The notes beneath the pieces were generated by a model. That model was given only the letters and a program-made list of their open reading frames with translations. It was not told the DNA's origin and ran no database searches. From assembly GCF_027498035.1 (NCBI RefSeq), contig NZ_CP114978.1, positions 4,030,001 through 4,094,000 of the forward strand: DNA of 64,000 nt, in the 5' to 3' direction. The position numbers and the translations under genes were made by a program. The number at the start of each line of letters is the position of its first letter. Position 1 is the stretch's first letter. Shown here one piece after another: positions 25,180-33,126 of the stretch. This DNA comes from Pseudoxanthomonas sp. (lineage in GTDB: Bacteria; Pseudomonadota; Gammaproteobacteria; Xanthomonadales; Xanthomonadaceae).

Positions 25180-25332
25180 TCAGCCGTGGCGCTTGAAGTA
25201 CTGCACTTCCCTTTCATGCTGTTCCGCTGCGGCCCGCGTATCGAACGTGCCCAGATTGCGGTGCTTGCCTGTGCGCCGGCTCTTCTTTTGCGAATACAGG
25301 CGGAACTGACCTGACGCGAGCTTGCGGATCAT
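25180..25332 (-). CDS. Small basic conserved protein of 50 residues, function unknown
   Basis: The minus strand encodes a highly basic 50-residue protein starting MIRKLASGQFRLYSQKKS, continuing TGKHRNLGTFDTRAAAEQHE and ending VQYFKRHG. The pattern (surface strand, K/R-rich turn, LGTF-D/K-TRxAAExHExxVQYFK helix) recurs, from memory, as small stand-alone proteins in many Proteobacteria, which supports it being a real gene. No membrane segment or cysteine is present. It is convergent with fabH (stop codons about 20 bases apart) and divergent from the kinase-like gene. A nucleic acid or ribosome role is only a guess from the charge. Confidence 0.75.
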   Translation of the reverse strand: MIRKLASGQFRLYSQKKSRRTGKHRNLGTFDTRAAAEQHEREVQYFKRHG

Positions 25333-25514
25333 GGCGGCGTCCTCGTTTTTTTTGGGGTCTGGCGATGAAACGACCTATCGCGTCAAGGCGGCGTCGGTCT
25401 GCGTGCCCAATCTCTTCATGTGTGCTTTCCGGTGTCTGCAGCGGACGCTGCGTTGCGGGCGGTGGCGCGCGTGTTTCATTTGCGTTAACGCGCGGCGTTT
25501 AACATGTTTCCGAC

Positions 25515-25530
25515 ATGACAGATCTGTCAT
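25515..25530. promoter_or_regulatory. 16-base perfect palindrome upstream of the kinase-like gene
   Basis: ATGACAGATCTGTCAT is a perfect dyad ending 21 bases before the start of the kinase-like gene. Its position suggests an operator for a dimeric regulator. No convincing promoter boxes could be set with it. The rest of the 219 bases up to the small reverse gene shows nothing recognisable. Confidence 0.45.
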
Positions 25531-25551
25531 CGAGAGACGGAGTACGCCCCC

Positions 25552-26343
25552 ATGGTTGAACTGATCCAGATGGAAGGCCGCCAGGCCTGGCTCAAGCGTT
25601 ACGGAGACGGCAGCAGCCGGGCCCTGTCGCTGGGTGCGTTGGATTTCATTGCCCACCGCATGGGCATGGGGCCGCTACGGCCGCCGCCGCATCGGGTGGG
25701 CGTCGAAGCGCTCGACACCGAGGCGCGTCGCCTTGCCGAACTGGCTGCGCAGCGCGTGCACGTGCCGCAGGTGATCGGTCGCGGCAAGGACTCCCTGGTC
25801 CTCAGCGATAACGGCCGCTCGCTGGCTGGCTGGTTGCGTGATGCGCGCGACGAAGCCGAATGTGATCGTCTTGTGCGTAAGGCGTTGCAGGCGATTGCGC
25901 AGGCGCACGCCACCGGCGCGTATTTCGGTCAGCCATTGCCGCGCAACATGACCTTCGATGGCCAGCGCATCGGCTTCATCGACTTCGAGGAAGATCCGCT
26001 GGAAGTAATGGATCTGGCGCAGGCCCAGGCGCGCGATTGGCTGATGTTCGGCTATGGCGTGGCGCGCTACTACGAGCGGCGTCCAGCCGCATTGCAGGCG
26101 CTGATGCAGGAGGCGATGTCCGGCGAAGCGCGCGATGTCAATGCGCAGACGCACCAGGTCACAGGGCGTCTGCAGCGCCTGGCCGCGGTGTGCAATCGAC
26201 TGGGACGCAAGGCGCGCCGGCTCTCGCACGCGGTGCTGGTGCTGCATTCTGCGACCACGCTCAGCGTGCTGGTGATTGGCACGTTGGCGATCGACTGGTT
26301 CAGCGATGGCGATCTGGACGTGCTGCGTCTGCTGGTGGGTTGA
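25552..26343 (+). CDS. Bud32/RIO-like kinase-fold protein with C-terminal membrane helix
   Basis: 263 residues. The region HATGAYFGQPLPRNMTFDGQRIGFIDFEEDPLEVMDLAQAQARDWLMF matches the catalytic and metal-binding loops of Bud32/aminoglycoside-kinase-like folds; FIDFEED would be the metal-binding loop. In the catalytic loop the usual Asp of the HGD motif appears to be Gln (FGQ). The last 45 residues hold a hydrophobic helix (VLHSATTLSVLVIGTLAIDWF), so it is probably membrane-anchored with the kinase part in the cytoplasm. It lies between fabH and fabD but has its own upstream palindrome. The substrate is unknown; it may be a lipid or LPS kinase, or a pseudokinase. Confidence 0.72.
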   Translation: MVELIQMEGRQAWLKRYGDGSSRALSLGALDFIAHRMGMGPLRPPPHRVGVEALDTEARRLAELAAQRVHVPQVIGRGKDSLVLSDNGRSLAGWLRDARDEAECDRLVRKALQAIAQAHATGAYFGQPLPRNMTFDGQRIGFIDFEEDPLEVMDLAQAQARDWLMFGYGVARYYERRPAALQALMQEAMSGEARDVNAQTHQVTGRLQRLAAVCNRLGRKARRLSHAVLVLHSATTLSVLVIGTLAIDWFSDGDLDVLRLLVG

Positions 26344-26430
26344 GCGCGGCAATACGCCCCAGTACAGACGCACGGGCGGTTTCACCCGTATCATCGCCGC
26401 TCGTTTTTTCGCACCAGGGCGTTTTCGCGC

Positions 26431-27378
26431 GTGACAGATCCCACACTCGCCTTTGTATTCCCCGGCCAAGGGTCGCAATCGCTGGGCATGCTGGCCGAAC
26501 TGGCCGAGCTGCATCCGCAGGTCCGCGAGACGTTCAACGAGGCATCCGAAGGCGCAGGTGCCGACCTGTGGGCACTCTCGCAGGGCGGCCCCGAGGAAAT
26601 GCTCAACCGCACCGAATACACCCAGCCCGCGCTGCTGGCCGCCGGCATCGCCGTGTGGCGCCTGTGGCAGCAGGAAGGTGGTCCGTCGCCTTCGCGCCTG
26701 TCCGGCCACAGCCTCGGTGAATACACCGCGCTGGTTGCCGCAGGTGCGCTGTCGCTGAAGGACGGTGCGCACCTGGTCCGCATCCGCGGCCAGTTGATGC
26801 AGGAAGCTGCGCCCGCCGGTGTTGGCGCGATGGCCGCCGTGCTGGGCGCCGAAGATGCGCTGGTGGTCGAAGTTTGCGGGCAGGTCTCCGGCAGCAAGGT
26901 CGTCGTGCCTGCGAACTACAACTCGCCAGGCCAGATCGTGATTGGCGGCGACGCTGAAGCAGTCGATGCGGCCATTGCCGAACTCAATGCGCGCGGCGTG
27001 CGCAAGACCGTCAAGCTGGCGGTGAGCGTGCCTTCGCACACCCCGCTGATGCGCGAAGCCGCCAATCGCTTGGCCGAAACCATCAAGGGCCTGTCCTGGC
27101 ACCTGCCGTCGTTGCCGGTGGTGCAGAACGTCGATGCCCAGGTGCACGGCAGCATCGACGCCATCGGCGAGGCGCTGGTGCGCCAACTCTATCTGCCGGT
27201 GCGCTGGACCGACTGCGTGCAGGCACTGGTTGCCGCTGGTGCAACGCGCGTGGCCGAATGCGGTCCGGGCAAGGTGTTGACCGGCCTGGTCAAGCGCATC
27301 GACAAATCCATCGACAGCCGCGCGCTGTCCACGCCCGCCGATTTCCAGGGCGCCCTCGAAACATGGAAAACCGCATGA
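26431..27378 (+). CDS. fabD: Malonyl-CoA-ACP transacylase
   Basis: 315 residues beginning at a GTG ((M)TDPTLAFVFPGQGSQSLGM). The nucleophile Ser94 is in SGHSLGEYTALV, with the arginine of HLVRIRGQLMQEA and the His of VSVPSHTPLM. It loads malonyl groups from CoA to ACP. The stop overlaps the fabG ATG by four bases. It starts the second, contiguous part of the fatty acid cluster. Confidence 0.97.
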   Translation: MTDPTLAFVFPGQGSQSLGMLAELAELHPQVRETFNEASEGAGADLWALSQGGPEEMLNRTEYTQPALLAAGIAVWRLWQQEGGPSPSRLSGHSLGEYTALVAAGALSLKDGAHLVRIRGQLMQEAAPAGVGAMAAVLGAEDALVVEVCGQVSGSKVVVPANYNSPGQIVIGGDAEAVDAAIAELNARGVRKTVKLAVSVPSHTPLMREAANRLAETIKGLSWHLPSLPVVQNVDAQVHGSIDAIGEALVRQLYLPVRWTDCVQALVAAGATRVAECGPGKVLTGLVKRIDKSIDSRALSTPADFQGALETWKTA

Positions 27379-28124
27379 ACGCAGCCCTTCCCCTGGCCGG
27401 CGAAATCGCCCTGGTCACCGGCGCCAGCCGTGGCATCGGCGCGGCGATCGCCGACACGCTGGCTGCGCAGGGCGCGACCGTCATCGGTACCGCCACCACC
27501 GATAACGGTGCGCAAGCCATCGCCCAGCGCATGGAGTCCGCCGGCGGCCACGGTCGCATGCTGGACGTGACCGATGCCGCGGCGGTTGATGCGCTGATCG
27601 ATGCGATTACCAAGGAATTCGGGCCGGTCTCGATCCTGGTCAACAATGCCGGCATCACCCGCGACAACCTGTTGATGCGGATGAAGGACGATGACTGGAA
27701 TGCGATCATCGATACCAACCTGACCAGCGTGTTCCGCACTTCCAAGGCGGTGATGCGCGGCATGATGAAGGCGCGCAAGGGTCGCATCATCAACATTGCC
27801 TCGGTGGTCGGCGTCACCGGCAATCCGGGCCAGACCAACTACGCCGCGGCCAAGGCCGGCATCATTGCCTTCTCCAAGTCGCTGGCCAAGGAAATCGGTT
27901 CGCGCGGGGTCACGGTGAATGTCGTCGCCCCCGGTTTCATCGACACCGACATGACCAAGGCATTGCCGGAAGACGCCAAGGCTGCGCTGATCGGGCAGAT
28001 TGCCCTGGGTCAGTTGGGCGAGCCGGCGGACATCGCCAATGCAGTGGCCTTCCTGGCTAGCCCGTCGGCCAAGTACATCACCGGCGAGACCCTACACGTC
28101 AACGGCGGCATGTACATGCCCTGA
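27375..28124 (+). CDS. fabG: 3-oxoacyl-ACP reductase
   Basis: 249 residues of the short-chain dehydrogenase family. The NADPH-binding TGASRGIGAAIA, the NNAGITRDNLL motif, the catalytic Ser in INIASVVGVTGNPGQTNYAAAKAG with Tyr and Lys, and the TDMTKALPE lid are present; the end GETLHVNGGMYMP is typical. It reduces 3-ketoacyl-ACP in chain elongation. The ATG overlapping the fabD stop was chosen; another ATG lies 12 bases earlier. Confidence 0.97.
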   Translation: MNAALPLAGEIALVTGASRGIGAAIADTLAAQGATVIGTATTDNGAQAIAQRMESAGGHGRMLDVTDAAAVDALIDAITKEFGPVSILVNNAGITRDNLLMRMKDDDWNAIIDTNLTSVFRTSKAVMRGMMKARKGRIINIASVVGVTGNPGQTNYAAAKAGIIAFSKSLAKEIGSRGVTVNVVAPGFIDTDMTKALPEDAKAALIGQIALGQLGEPADIANAVAFLASPSAKYITGETLHVNGGMYMP

Positions 28125-28239
28125 TGCAGAATTCGGCCCTAAGTGGCTGATTCAACGGGTGTTGCGGGCCGATGCCCGCAGCGCCCGCTTTCCACTACAC
28201 TATCCCGTGTTTACCCATCTCCGTCTGGAGCGAAAATCC

Positions 28240-28479
28240 ATGAGCAGCATTGAAGAGCGCGTCAAGAAGATCGTTGTTGAACAGCTTGGCGTCAAAGAAG
28301 AAGAAGTCACCACCAGCGCATCGTTCGTGGACGATCTGGGCGCCGACTCCCTGGACACCGTCGAGCTGGTCATGGCGTTGGAAGAAGAGTTCGAGTGCGA
28401 AATTCCGGACGAAGAGGCCGAGAAGATCACCTCCGTCCAGCAGGCCATCGACTACGTCAAGGCCCACGTCAAGGCCTGA
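28240..28479 (+). CDS. acpP: Acyl carrier protein
   Basis: 79 residues, acidic, with the 4'-phosphopantetheine attachment site Ser37 in DLGADSLDTVELVMALEEEF. It carries the growing acyl chain between Fab enzymes. A 115-base gap before it may hold its own promoter, since ACP is needed in large amounts, but no clear boxes were found. A GC-rich hairpin follows in the gap to fabF. Confidence 0.98.
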   Translation: MSSIEERVKKIVVEQLGVKEEEVTTSASFVDDLGADSLDTVELVMALEEEFECEIPDEEAEKITSVQQAIDYVKAHVKA

Positions 28480-28506
28480 TCCGGCCTGATGGAAGCAAGT
28501 CACGCC

Positions 28507-28526
28507 GGGGCCGCGATTGCGGCCCC
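28507..28526 (+). other. GC-rich hairpin between acpP and fabF
   Basis: GGGGCCGC and GCGGCCCC are separated by four bases and begin 28 bases after the acpP stop. There is no T-run. It could stabilise the abundant acpP message or attenuate transcription into fabF; which of these is not decidable from sequence. Confidence 0.45.
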
Positions 28527-28604
28527 GCGCGCATCTGGCGGCACGCGCCAGGGTTCCCAGTCAACGCCGGACAGTGCCGGCAGCAGCATGCGGAGTAGAA
28601 CGTT

Positions 28605-29843
28605 ATGAGCCGACGTCGCGTCGTCGTTACCGGCATGGGCATGGTCTCGCCATTGGGCAATGACCTGGCCAGCAGTTGGGACGGCATCAAGAATGGTCGT
28701 TCGGGTATTGCCCCGCTGACCTCGTTCGATGCCTCCACGTTCGCCACCCGCATCTGCGGTGAAGTGCGTGACCTGGACATCACCCAGTTCATCAACCCCA
28801 AAGACGCCAAGAAGATGGATGCCTTCATCCACTATGGCGTGGCGGCCTCGCTGATGGCCCTGGAAGACTCCGGCCTGGAAGTGACCGAAGCCAATGCCGA
28901 GCGCATCGGCGCGATGGTCGGTTCGGGCATCGGCGGCATCCTGGGCATCGAGCAGCAGACCGAAAAATACCTGGAGGGCGGCGCACGCAAGGTCTCGCCG
29001 TTCTACATCCCCAGCACCATCATCAACATGCTGCCGGGCCACCTGAGCATCATGAAGGGCCTCAAGGGCCCGGGTTTCTCCGCGGTGTCCGCGTGTGCGA
29101 CCGCCAACCACTCGATCGGCATGGCCATGCGCACCATCCAGTACGGCGATGCCGACGTGATGGTGGCCGGTGGTGCCGAGCGCGGCTCGTCGCCGACCTC
29201 GATGGCCGGCTTCTGTTCGATGAAGGCCATGTCCACCCGCAACGATGACCCGACGCGTGCCTCGCGTCCGTGGGACGCCGAGCGCGACGGTTTCGTCATG
29301 GGCGACGGCGCCGGCATCCTGGTGATCGAGGAGTACGAACACGCCAAGGCCCGCGGCGCGCGCATCTACTGCGAACTGGCCGGTTTCGGCGCCAGCCAGG
29401 ATGCCTGGCACATGACCGCGCCCAGCGAGAACGGCGACGGCCCGGCGCGCTGCATGACCATGGCCATGAAGGACGCCGGCGTGAATCCGGAGCAGGTCGA
29501 ATACCTCAATGCGCACGGCACCTCCACGCCGCTGGGTGACCTGGCCGAAACCCTGGCGATGAAGCGCGCCATGGGCGACCACGCCTACAAGATGATGGTC
29601 AGCTCGACCAAGTCGATGACCGGCCACCTGCTGGGTGCGGCTGGTGGCATCGAGGCGATCTTCTCGGTCATGGCGCTGCACGAGAACGTGATCCCGCCGA
29701 CCATCAACCTGGACAATCCGGGCGAAGGCTGCGACCTGGACTACGTGCCGAACATCGCGCGCGACAAGAAGATCGACGTGGCCATGTCCAATGGCTTCGG
29801 CTTTGGCGGCACCAACGGCACGCTGGTGTTCAAGCGCCTCTGA
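28605..29843 (+). CDS. fabF: 3-oxoacyl-ACP synthase II
   Basis: 412 residues. The Cys-His-His triad appears as VSACATANHSIGMA, NAHGTSTPLGD and STKSMTGHLLGAAGG; the end VAMSNGFGFGGTNGTLVFKRL is typical. It elongates acyl-ACP by condensation with malonyl-ACP and adjusts membrane composition with temperature. It follows acpP by 125 bases. The next gene is pabB, after a perfect 17-base stem. Confidence 0.97.
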   Translation: MSRRRVVVTGMGMVSPLGNDLASSWDGIKNGRSGIAPLTSFDASTFATRICGEVRDLDITQFINPKDAKKMDAFIHYGVAASLMALEDSGLEVTEANAERIGAMVGSGIGGILGIEQQTEKYLEGGARKVSPFYIPSTIINMLPGHLSIMKGLKGPGFSAVSACATANHSIGMAMRTIQYGDADVMVAGGAERGSSPTSMAGFCSMKAMSTRNDDPTRASRPWDAERDGFVMGDGAGILVIEEYEHAKARGARIYCELAGFGASQDAWHMTAPSENGDGPARCMTMAMKDAGVNPEQVEYLNAHGTSTPLGDLAETLAMKRAMGDHAYKMMVSSTKSMTGHLLGAAGGIEAIFSVMALHENVIPPTINLDNPGEGCDLDYVPNIARDKKIDVAMSNGFGFGGTNGTLVFKRL

Positions 29844-29867
29844 TTGCGCTGCGATACCGGTGGCACC

Positions 29868-29906
29868 TGCAGATCGGGAGCGGCGTGATGCCGCTCCCGA
29901 TCTGCA
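29868..29906. other. Perfect 17-base inverted repeat between fabF and pabB
   Basis: TGCAGATCGGGAGCGGC and its exact complement are separated by GTGAT. The hairpin lies 24 bases after fabF and 16 bases before pabB and has no T-run. It may be a terminator, an attenuator or a repeat element; AGAGG for pabB lies just after it. Confidence 0.6.
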
Positions 29907-29922
29907 TTCAAGAGGCACTTGC

Positions 29923-31293
29923 ATGTTGTTGACCCGCCCGCTGCCCGATCACCTGGACCTGCTGTCACTGCAGCGCGTGGCGCCGCGGCGCTACCCGCTG
30001 CTGATGGAATCGGTTGCCTCAGGCACCGCCCACGGGCGCTGGGATCTGCTGCTGGCTTGCAGTGGAGAGGGCCTGCGGCTGGATGCCGATGGCGTCACCC
30101 GGACGCTGCAGGGCGATGTGCTGACAGGGATGTTCCTCGACGTGCTCGACGCGCAGTGGCAGCCGCTGCGCACGCTGCGCGACGAGCCGCGTTGGCCATT
30201 CCATGGTGGCTGGGCCTTGATGCTGGATTACGAACTGGCGGGGCAGGTGGAACCGGTCCTGCAGTTGCCGCAAGGTGAGGGCGTCGTCCCCGCCGCGCTC
30301 GCGCTGCGTTGCCCGGCTGCGGTGCTGCGCGATCGCGCCACTGGCGAATGCGTGATGGTGGCCGAGGCCGGGCATGCGGAACTGTTCGATGTGATGGCCG
30401 CGGACCTGGAGACAGGTCGCACGCTGGCCCCGCCTGCCTGGTCGCCACCATCGGTGCTGGTCGAAGACGCGCCGCAGGCTTTTGTCGCGGGTGTCGAACG
30501 GATCCTCGACTACCTGGCGGCTGGCGACATCTTCCAGGTGAACCTGTCGCGTGGCTGGCAGGCACGGTTCGATGTGTCGCTGGAGCCGGCGGCGTTGTAC
30601 ACGCGACTGCGCGACTGCAATCCGGCGCCATTCGCCGGGCTGTTCCAGTACGACGGCAGGGCCGTGGTCAGCGCGTCGCCGGAACGTCTGGTGTCGGTGC
30701 GTGGCGGGATTGCCGAAACGCGGCCCATCGCCGGGACGCGCGCGCGCTTTGCGGGTGACGACGATGCCGCGCGGATCCGCGAACTGGTCGGCCATCCCAA
30801 GGAGCGCGCCGAACACGTGATGCTGATCGATCTGGAGCGTAACGATCTGGGCCGCGTGTGCACGCCGGGCAGCGTTGAAGTGGATGAACTGATGGCGGTC
30901 GAAAGCTATGCGCACGTGCATCACATCGTCAGCAACGTGCGCGGCCAGTTGCGCGCCGAGGTCACGCCGGGCCAGGTGATCGCCGCGACCTTCCCGGGCG
31001 GCACCATCACCGGCTGTCCCAAGGTGCGCTGCATGCAGATCATCGCCGAGCTGGAGCGAACCCCGCGCGGTGCCTACACCGGTGCGTTCGGCTGGCTGGG
31101 CCGTGATGGCGACATGGATCTGAACATCCTGATCCGCAGCGCGGCGCTGGCCGACGAGGACGACGGCAGCACGCTGTGCTTCCGCACCGGGGCTGGGATC
31201 GTGATCGATTCCGATCCCCAGGCCGAACTGGAGGAAACCCGGGCCAAGGCGCGCGGCATGCTGGCCGCGCTGGGTCAGGCGGCGGGCGTCTGA
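29923..31293 (+). CDS. pabB: Aminodeoxychorismate synthase component I
   Basis: 456 residues of the chorismate-binding family. The C-terminal half has the motifs AGDIFQVNLSRGW, PAPFAGLFQYDGRAVVSASPERLVSVRGGIAETRPIAGTRAR, LIDLERNDLGRVCTPGSVEV and FPGGTITGCPKVRCMQIIAELE. The lysine-type PIKGT motif that distinguishes anthranilate from aminodeoxychorismate synthases reads PIAGT here, as in many PabB proteins where an Ala or Lys occurs. With PabA it makes 4-amino-4-deoxychorismate for folate. The fabF-pabB-mltG order is conserved among gammaproteobacteria. The ATG start has AGAGG nearby. Confidence 0.92.
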   Translation: MLLTRPLPDHLDLLSLQRVAPRRYPLLMESVASGTAHGRWDLLLACSGEGLRLDADGVTRTLQGDVLTGMFLDVLDAQWQPLRTLRDEPRWPFHGGWALMLDYELAGQVEPVLQLPQGEGVVPAALALRCPAAVLRDRATGECVMVAEAGHAELFDVMAADLETGRTLAPPAWSPPSVLVEDAPQAFVAGVERILDYLAAGDIFQVNLSRGWQARFDVSLEPAALYTRLRDCNPAPFAGLFQYDGRAVVSASPERLVSVRGGIAETRPIAGTRARFAGDDDAARIRELVGHPKERAEHVMLIDLERNDLGRVCTPGSVEVDELMAVESYAHVHHIVSNVRGQLRAEVTPGQVIAATFPGGTITGCPKVRCMQIIAELERTPRGAYTGAFGWLGRDGDMDLNILIRSAALADEDDGSTLCFRTGAGIVIDSDPQAELEETRAKARGMLAALGQAAGV

Positions 31294-31354
31294 ACAGCCT
31301 TCGTCGCGGCCGGCTGGTATCCTGCGCGACCGTTCTCACAGCCGACTGATCGCC

Positions 31355-32482
31355 GTGGCATCAGGTTGCAGGCGCGGTTGCCGCGCCATCGTCCTTGTCG
31401 TGTTCCTGCTCGCGCTGGCCGTTGCGGCCGCCGCGCTATGGGGCTGGCAGCGCTACCAGCATTTCCAGTCGCAACCGCTGCCGGGCTTGCACGCCGGCCA
31501 GGTCGTGCAGGTGAAGCGGGGCGACTCCTTCCGTGGCGTATTGGCGGGCCTGCGCGCGCAGGGCGTGAGCACCGGCAGCGATATCGAATGGCAGGTGCTG
31601 GCCCGCCAGCTCGATGCTGCCGGCAAGCTCAAGGTGGGCGAGTACGCGCTGGCACCTGGCACGACGCCACGCACGCTGCTGCAGAACATGCGTGCGGGCC
31701 GGATCATCCAGTACCGCTTCACCATCGTGGAGGGCTGGAACTTCCGCCAGGTGCGCGCCGCGCTCAACGCGGCCACGCCGCTGCTCCACGAGACCACGCA
31801 ATTGGACGACGCTGCGCTGATGGCTGCCATTGGTCACGCAGGCGAACATCCGGAAGGCCGTTTCCTGCCTGAGACCTACGTGTACTCGCGTGGCGACAAG
31901 GACATCGACGTACTCAAGCGCGCCCATGACGACATGGGAAAAACGCTGGCCACGGTGTGGGCGCAGCGCGCCGCCGACCTGCCGTTGACCACGCCCGACC
32001 AGGCGTTGACGCTGGCCTCGATCGTGGAGAAGGAAACCGGCATTGCCGAAGAGCGCGCGCAGATCGCCGGCGTGTTCGCACGACGCCTGGCGATGGGCAT
32101 GAAGCTGCAGACCGATCCGACCGTGATCTATGGCATCGGCAGCAGCTACGACGGCAACATCCGCCGCCACGACCTGACCACCGACACCCCGTACAACACC
32201 TACACCCGCGTGGGCCTGACGCCCACGCCGATCGCCATGCCCGGGCGCGCGGCGCTGCAGGCGGCCACGCATCCGGTCGCCGGCGATGCGTTGTACTTCG
32301 TCGCGCTGGGTGACGGCAGCGGCCGGCATGTGTTCTCGGCCACGCTGGCCCAGCACAACGCGGCGGTGCGCCAATACCTGGATCGCATGCGCCGCCCGCC
32401 GTTGCCGGAGGAAGCGGCCGCGCTGCCGCCCGCCGATGCGCAGGCAGCGCCGCCGCAGGACGCCAGGGCGAAGCAGCCATGA
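31355..32482 (+). CDS. mltG: Endolytic transglycosylase MltG
   Basis: 375 residues starting at GTG: one N-terminal membrane helix (IVLVVFLLALAVAAAALWGW), a LysM-like segment and the YceG domain with the catalytic Glu in TLASIVEKETGIAEER and the QTDPTVIYGIG, TYTRVGLTPTPIAMPGRAAL blocks. It cuts nascent glycan strands at the inner membrane and sets chain length. The last 40 residues form an Ala/Pro/Gln-rich tail, not part of the family core. The end overlaps tmk by four bases. Confidence 0.94.
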   Translation: MASGCRRGCRAIVLVVFLLALAVAAAALWGWQRYQHFQSQPLPGLHAGQVVQVKRGDSFRGVLAGLRAQGVSTGSDIEWQVLARQLDAAGKLKVGEYALAPGTTPRTLLQNMRAGRIIQYRFTIVEGWNFRQVRAALNAATPLLHETTQLDDAALMAAIGHAGEHPEGRFLPETYVYSRGDKDIDVLKRAHDDMGKTLATVWAQRAADLPLTTPDQALTLASIVEKETGIAEERAQIAGVFARRLAMGMKLQTDPTVIYGIGSSYDGNIRRHDLTTDTPYNTYTRVGLTPTPIAMPGRAALQAATHPVAGDALYFVALGDGSGRHVFSATLAQHNAAVRQYLDRMRRPPLPEEAAALPPADAQAAPPQDARAKQP

Positions 32483-33126
32483 GTCCGCAGCCTGTGGCGC
32501 ATCCGCGCTTCCTGAGCCTGGAAGGTGGCGAGGGCGCCGGCAAGACCAGCGCGCTGGGCGCGATTCGCGACACCTTGCAGGCTGCAGGGCATGAGGTCGT
32601 GCTGACCCGTGAACCGGGCGGCACGCCGCTGGCCGAACGCATGCGCGGCATCCTGCTGGACCCGGGCGATGAAGCGCTGGCACCGGAAGCCGAGCTGCTG
32701 CTGATGTTCGCCTCGCGCGCCCAGCACGTGCAGCGGGTGATCGCACCGGCGCTGGCGCGTGATGCGTTCGTGGTCAGCGACCGCTTCACCGATTCCAGCT
32801 ATGCCTATCAGGTGCATGGCCGTGGCCTGGACCGCAGCCTGGTGGAGGAGCTTGAGCGCCGCGTCGTCCACGTCGCGCCGGCGATGACCCTGCTGCTCGA
32901 TCTCGACGTCCGCGAAGGCCGTGCCCGCACCGCCGGGCGCGACCTGTGGCCGGACCGGATCGAAAGCGAGCAGGATGATTTCTTCGAGCGCGTGCGCGAA
33001 GGCTATCGCCGGCGTGCGCAGGCGTTTCCGCAACGCTTCCGCGTGATCGATGCATCGCGCACGCCGATTGAAGTGGCCGCTGCGGTGACTGCCGCAGTCG
33101 CTGACTGGTTGCAGGTGCAGCGATGA
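32479..33126 (+). CDS. tmk: Thymidylate kinase
   Basis: 215 residues. The P-loop SLEGGEGAGKTSALG, the DR(Y/F) motif VVSDRFTDSSYAYQVHGRG and the lid TAGRDLWPDRIESEQDDFFERVREGY are complete. It phosphorylates dTMP to dTDP. It overlaps both neighbours by four bases (mltG and holB), implying coupled translation. Confidence 0.97.
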   Translation: MSPQPVAHPRFLSLEGGEGAGKTSALGAIRDTLQAAGHEVVLTREPGGTPLAERMRGILLDPGDEALAPEAELLLMFASRAQHVQRVIAPALARDAFVVSDRFTDSSYAYQVHGRGLDRSLVEELERRVVHVAPAMTLLLDLDVREGRARTAGRDLWPDRIESEQDDFFERVREGYRRRAQAFPQRFRVIDASRTPIEVAAAVTAAVADWLQVQR

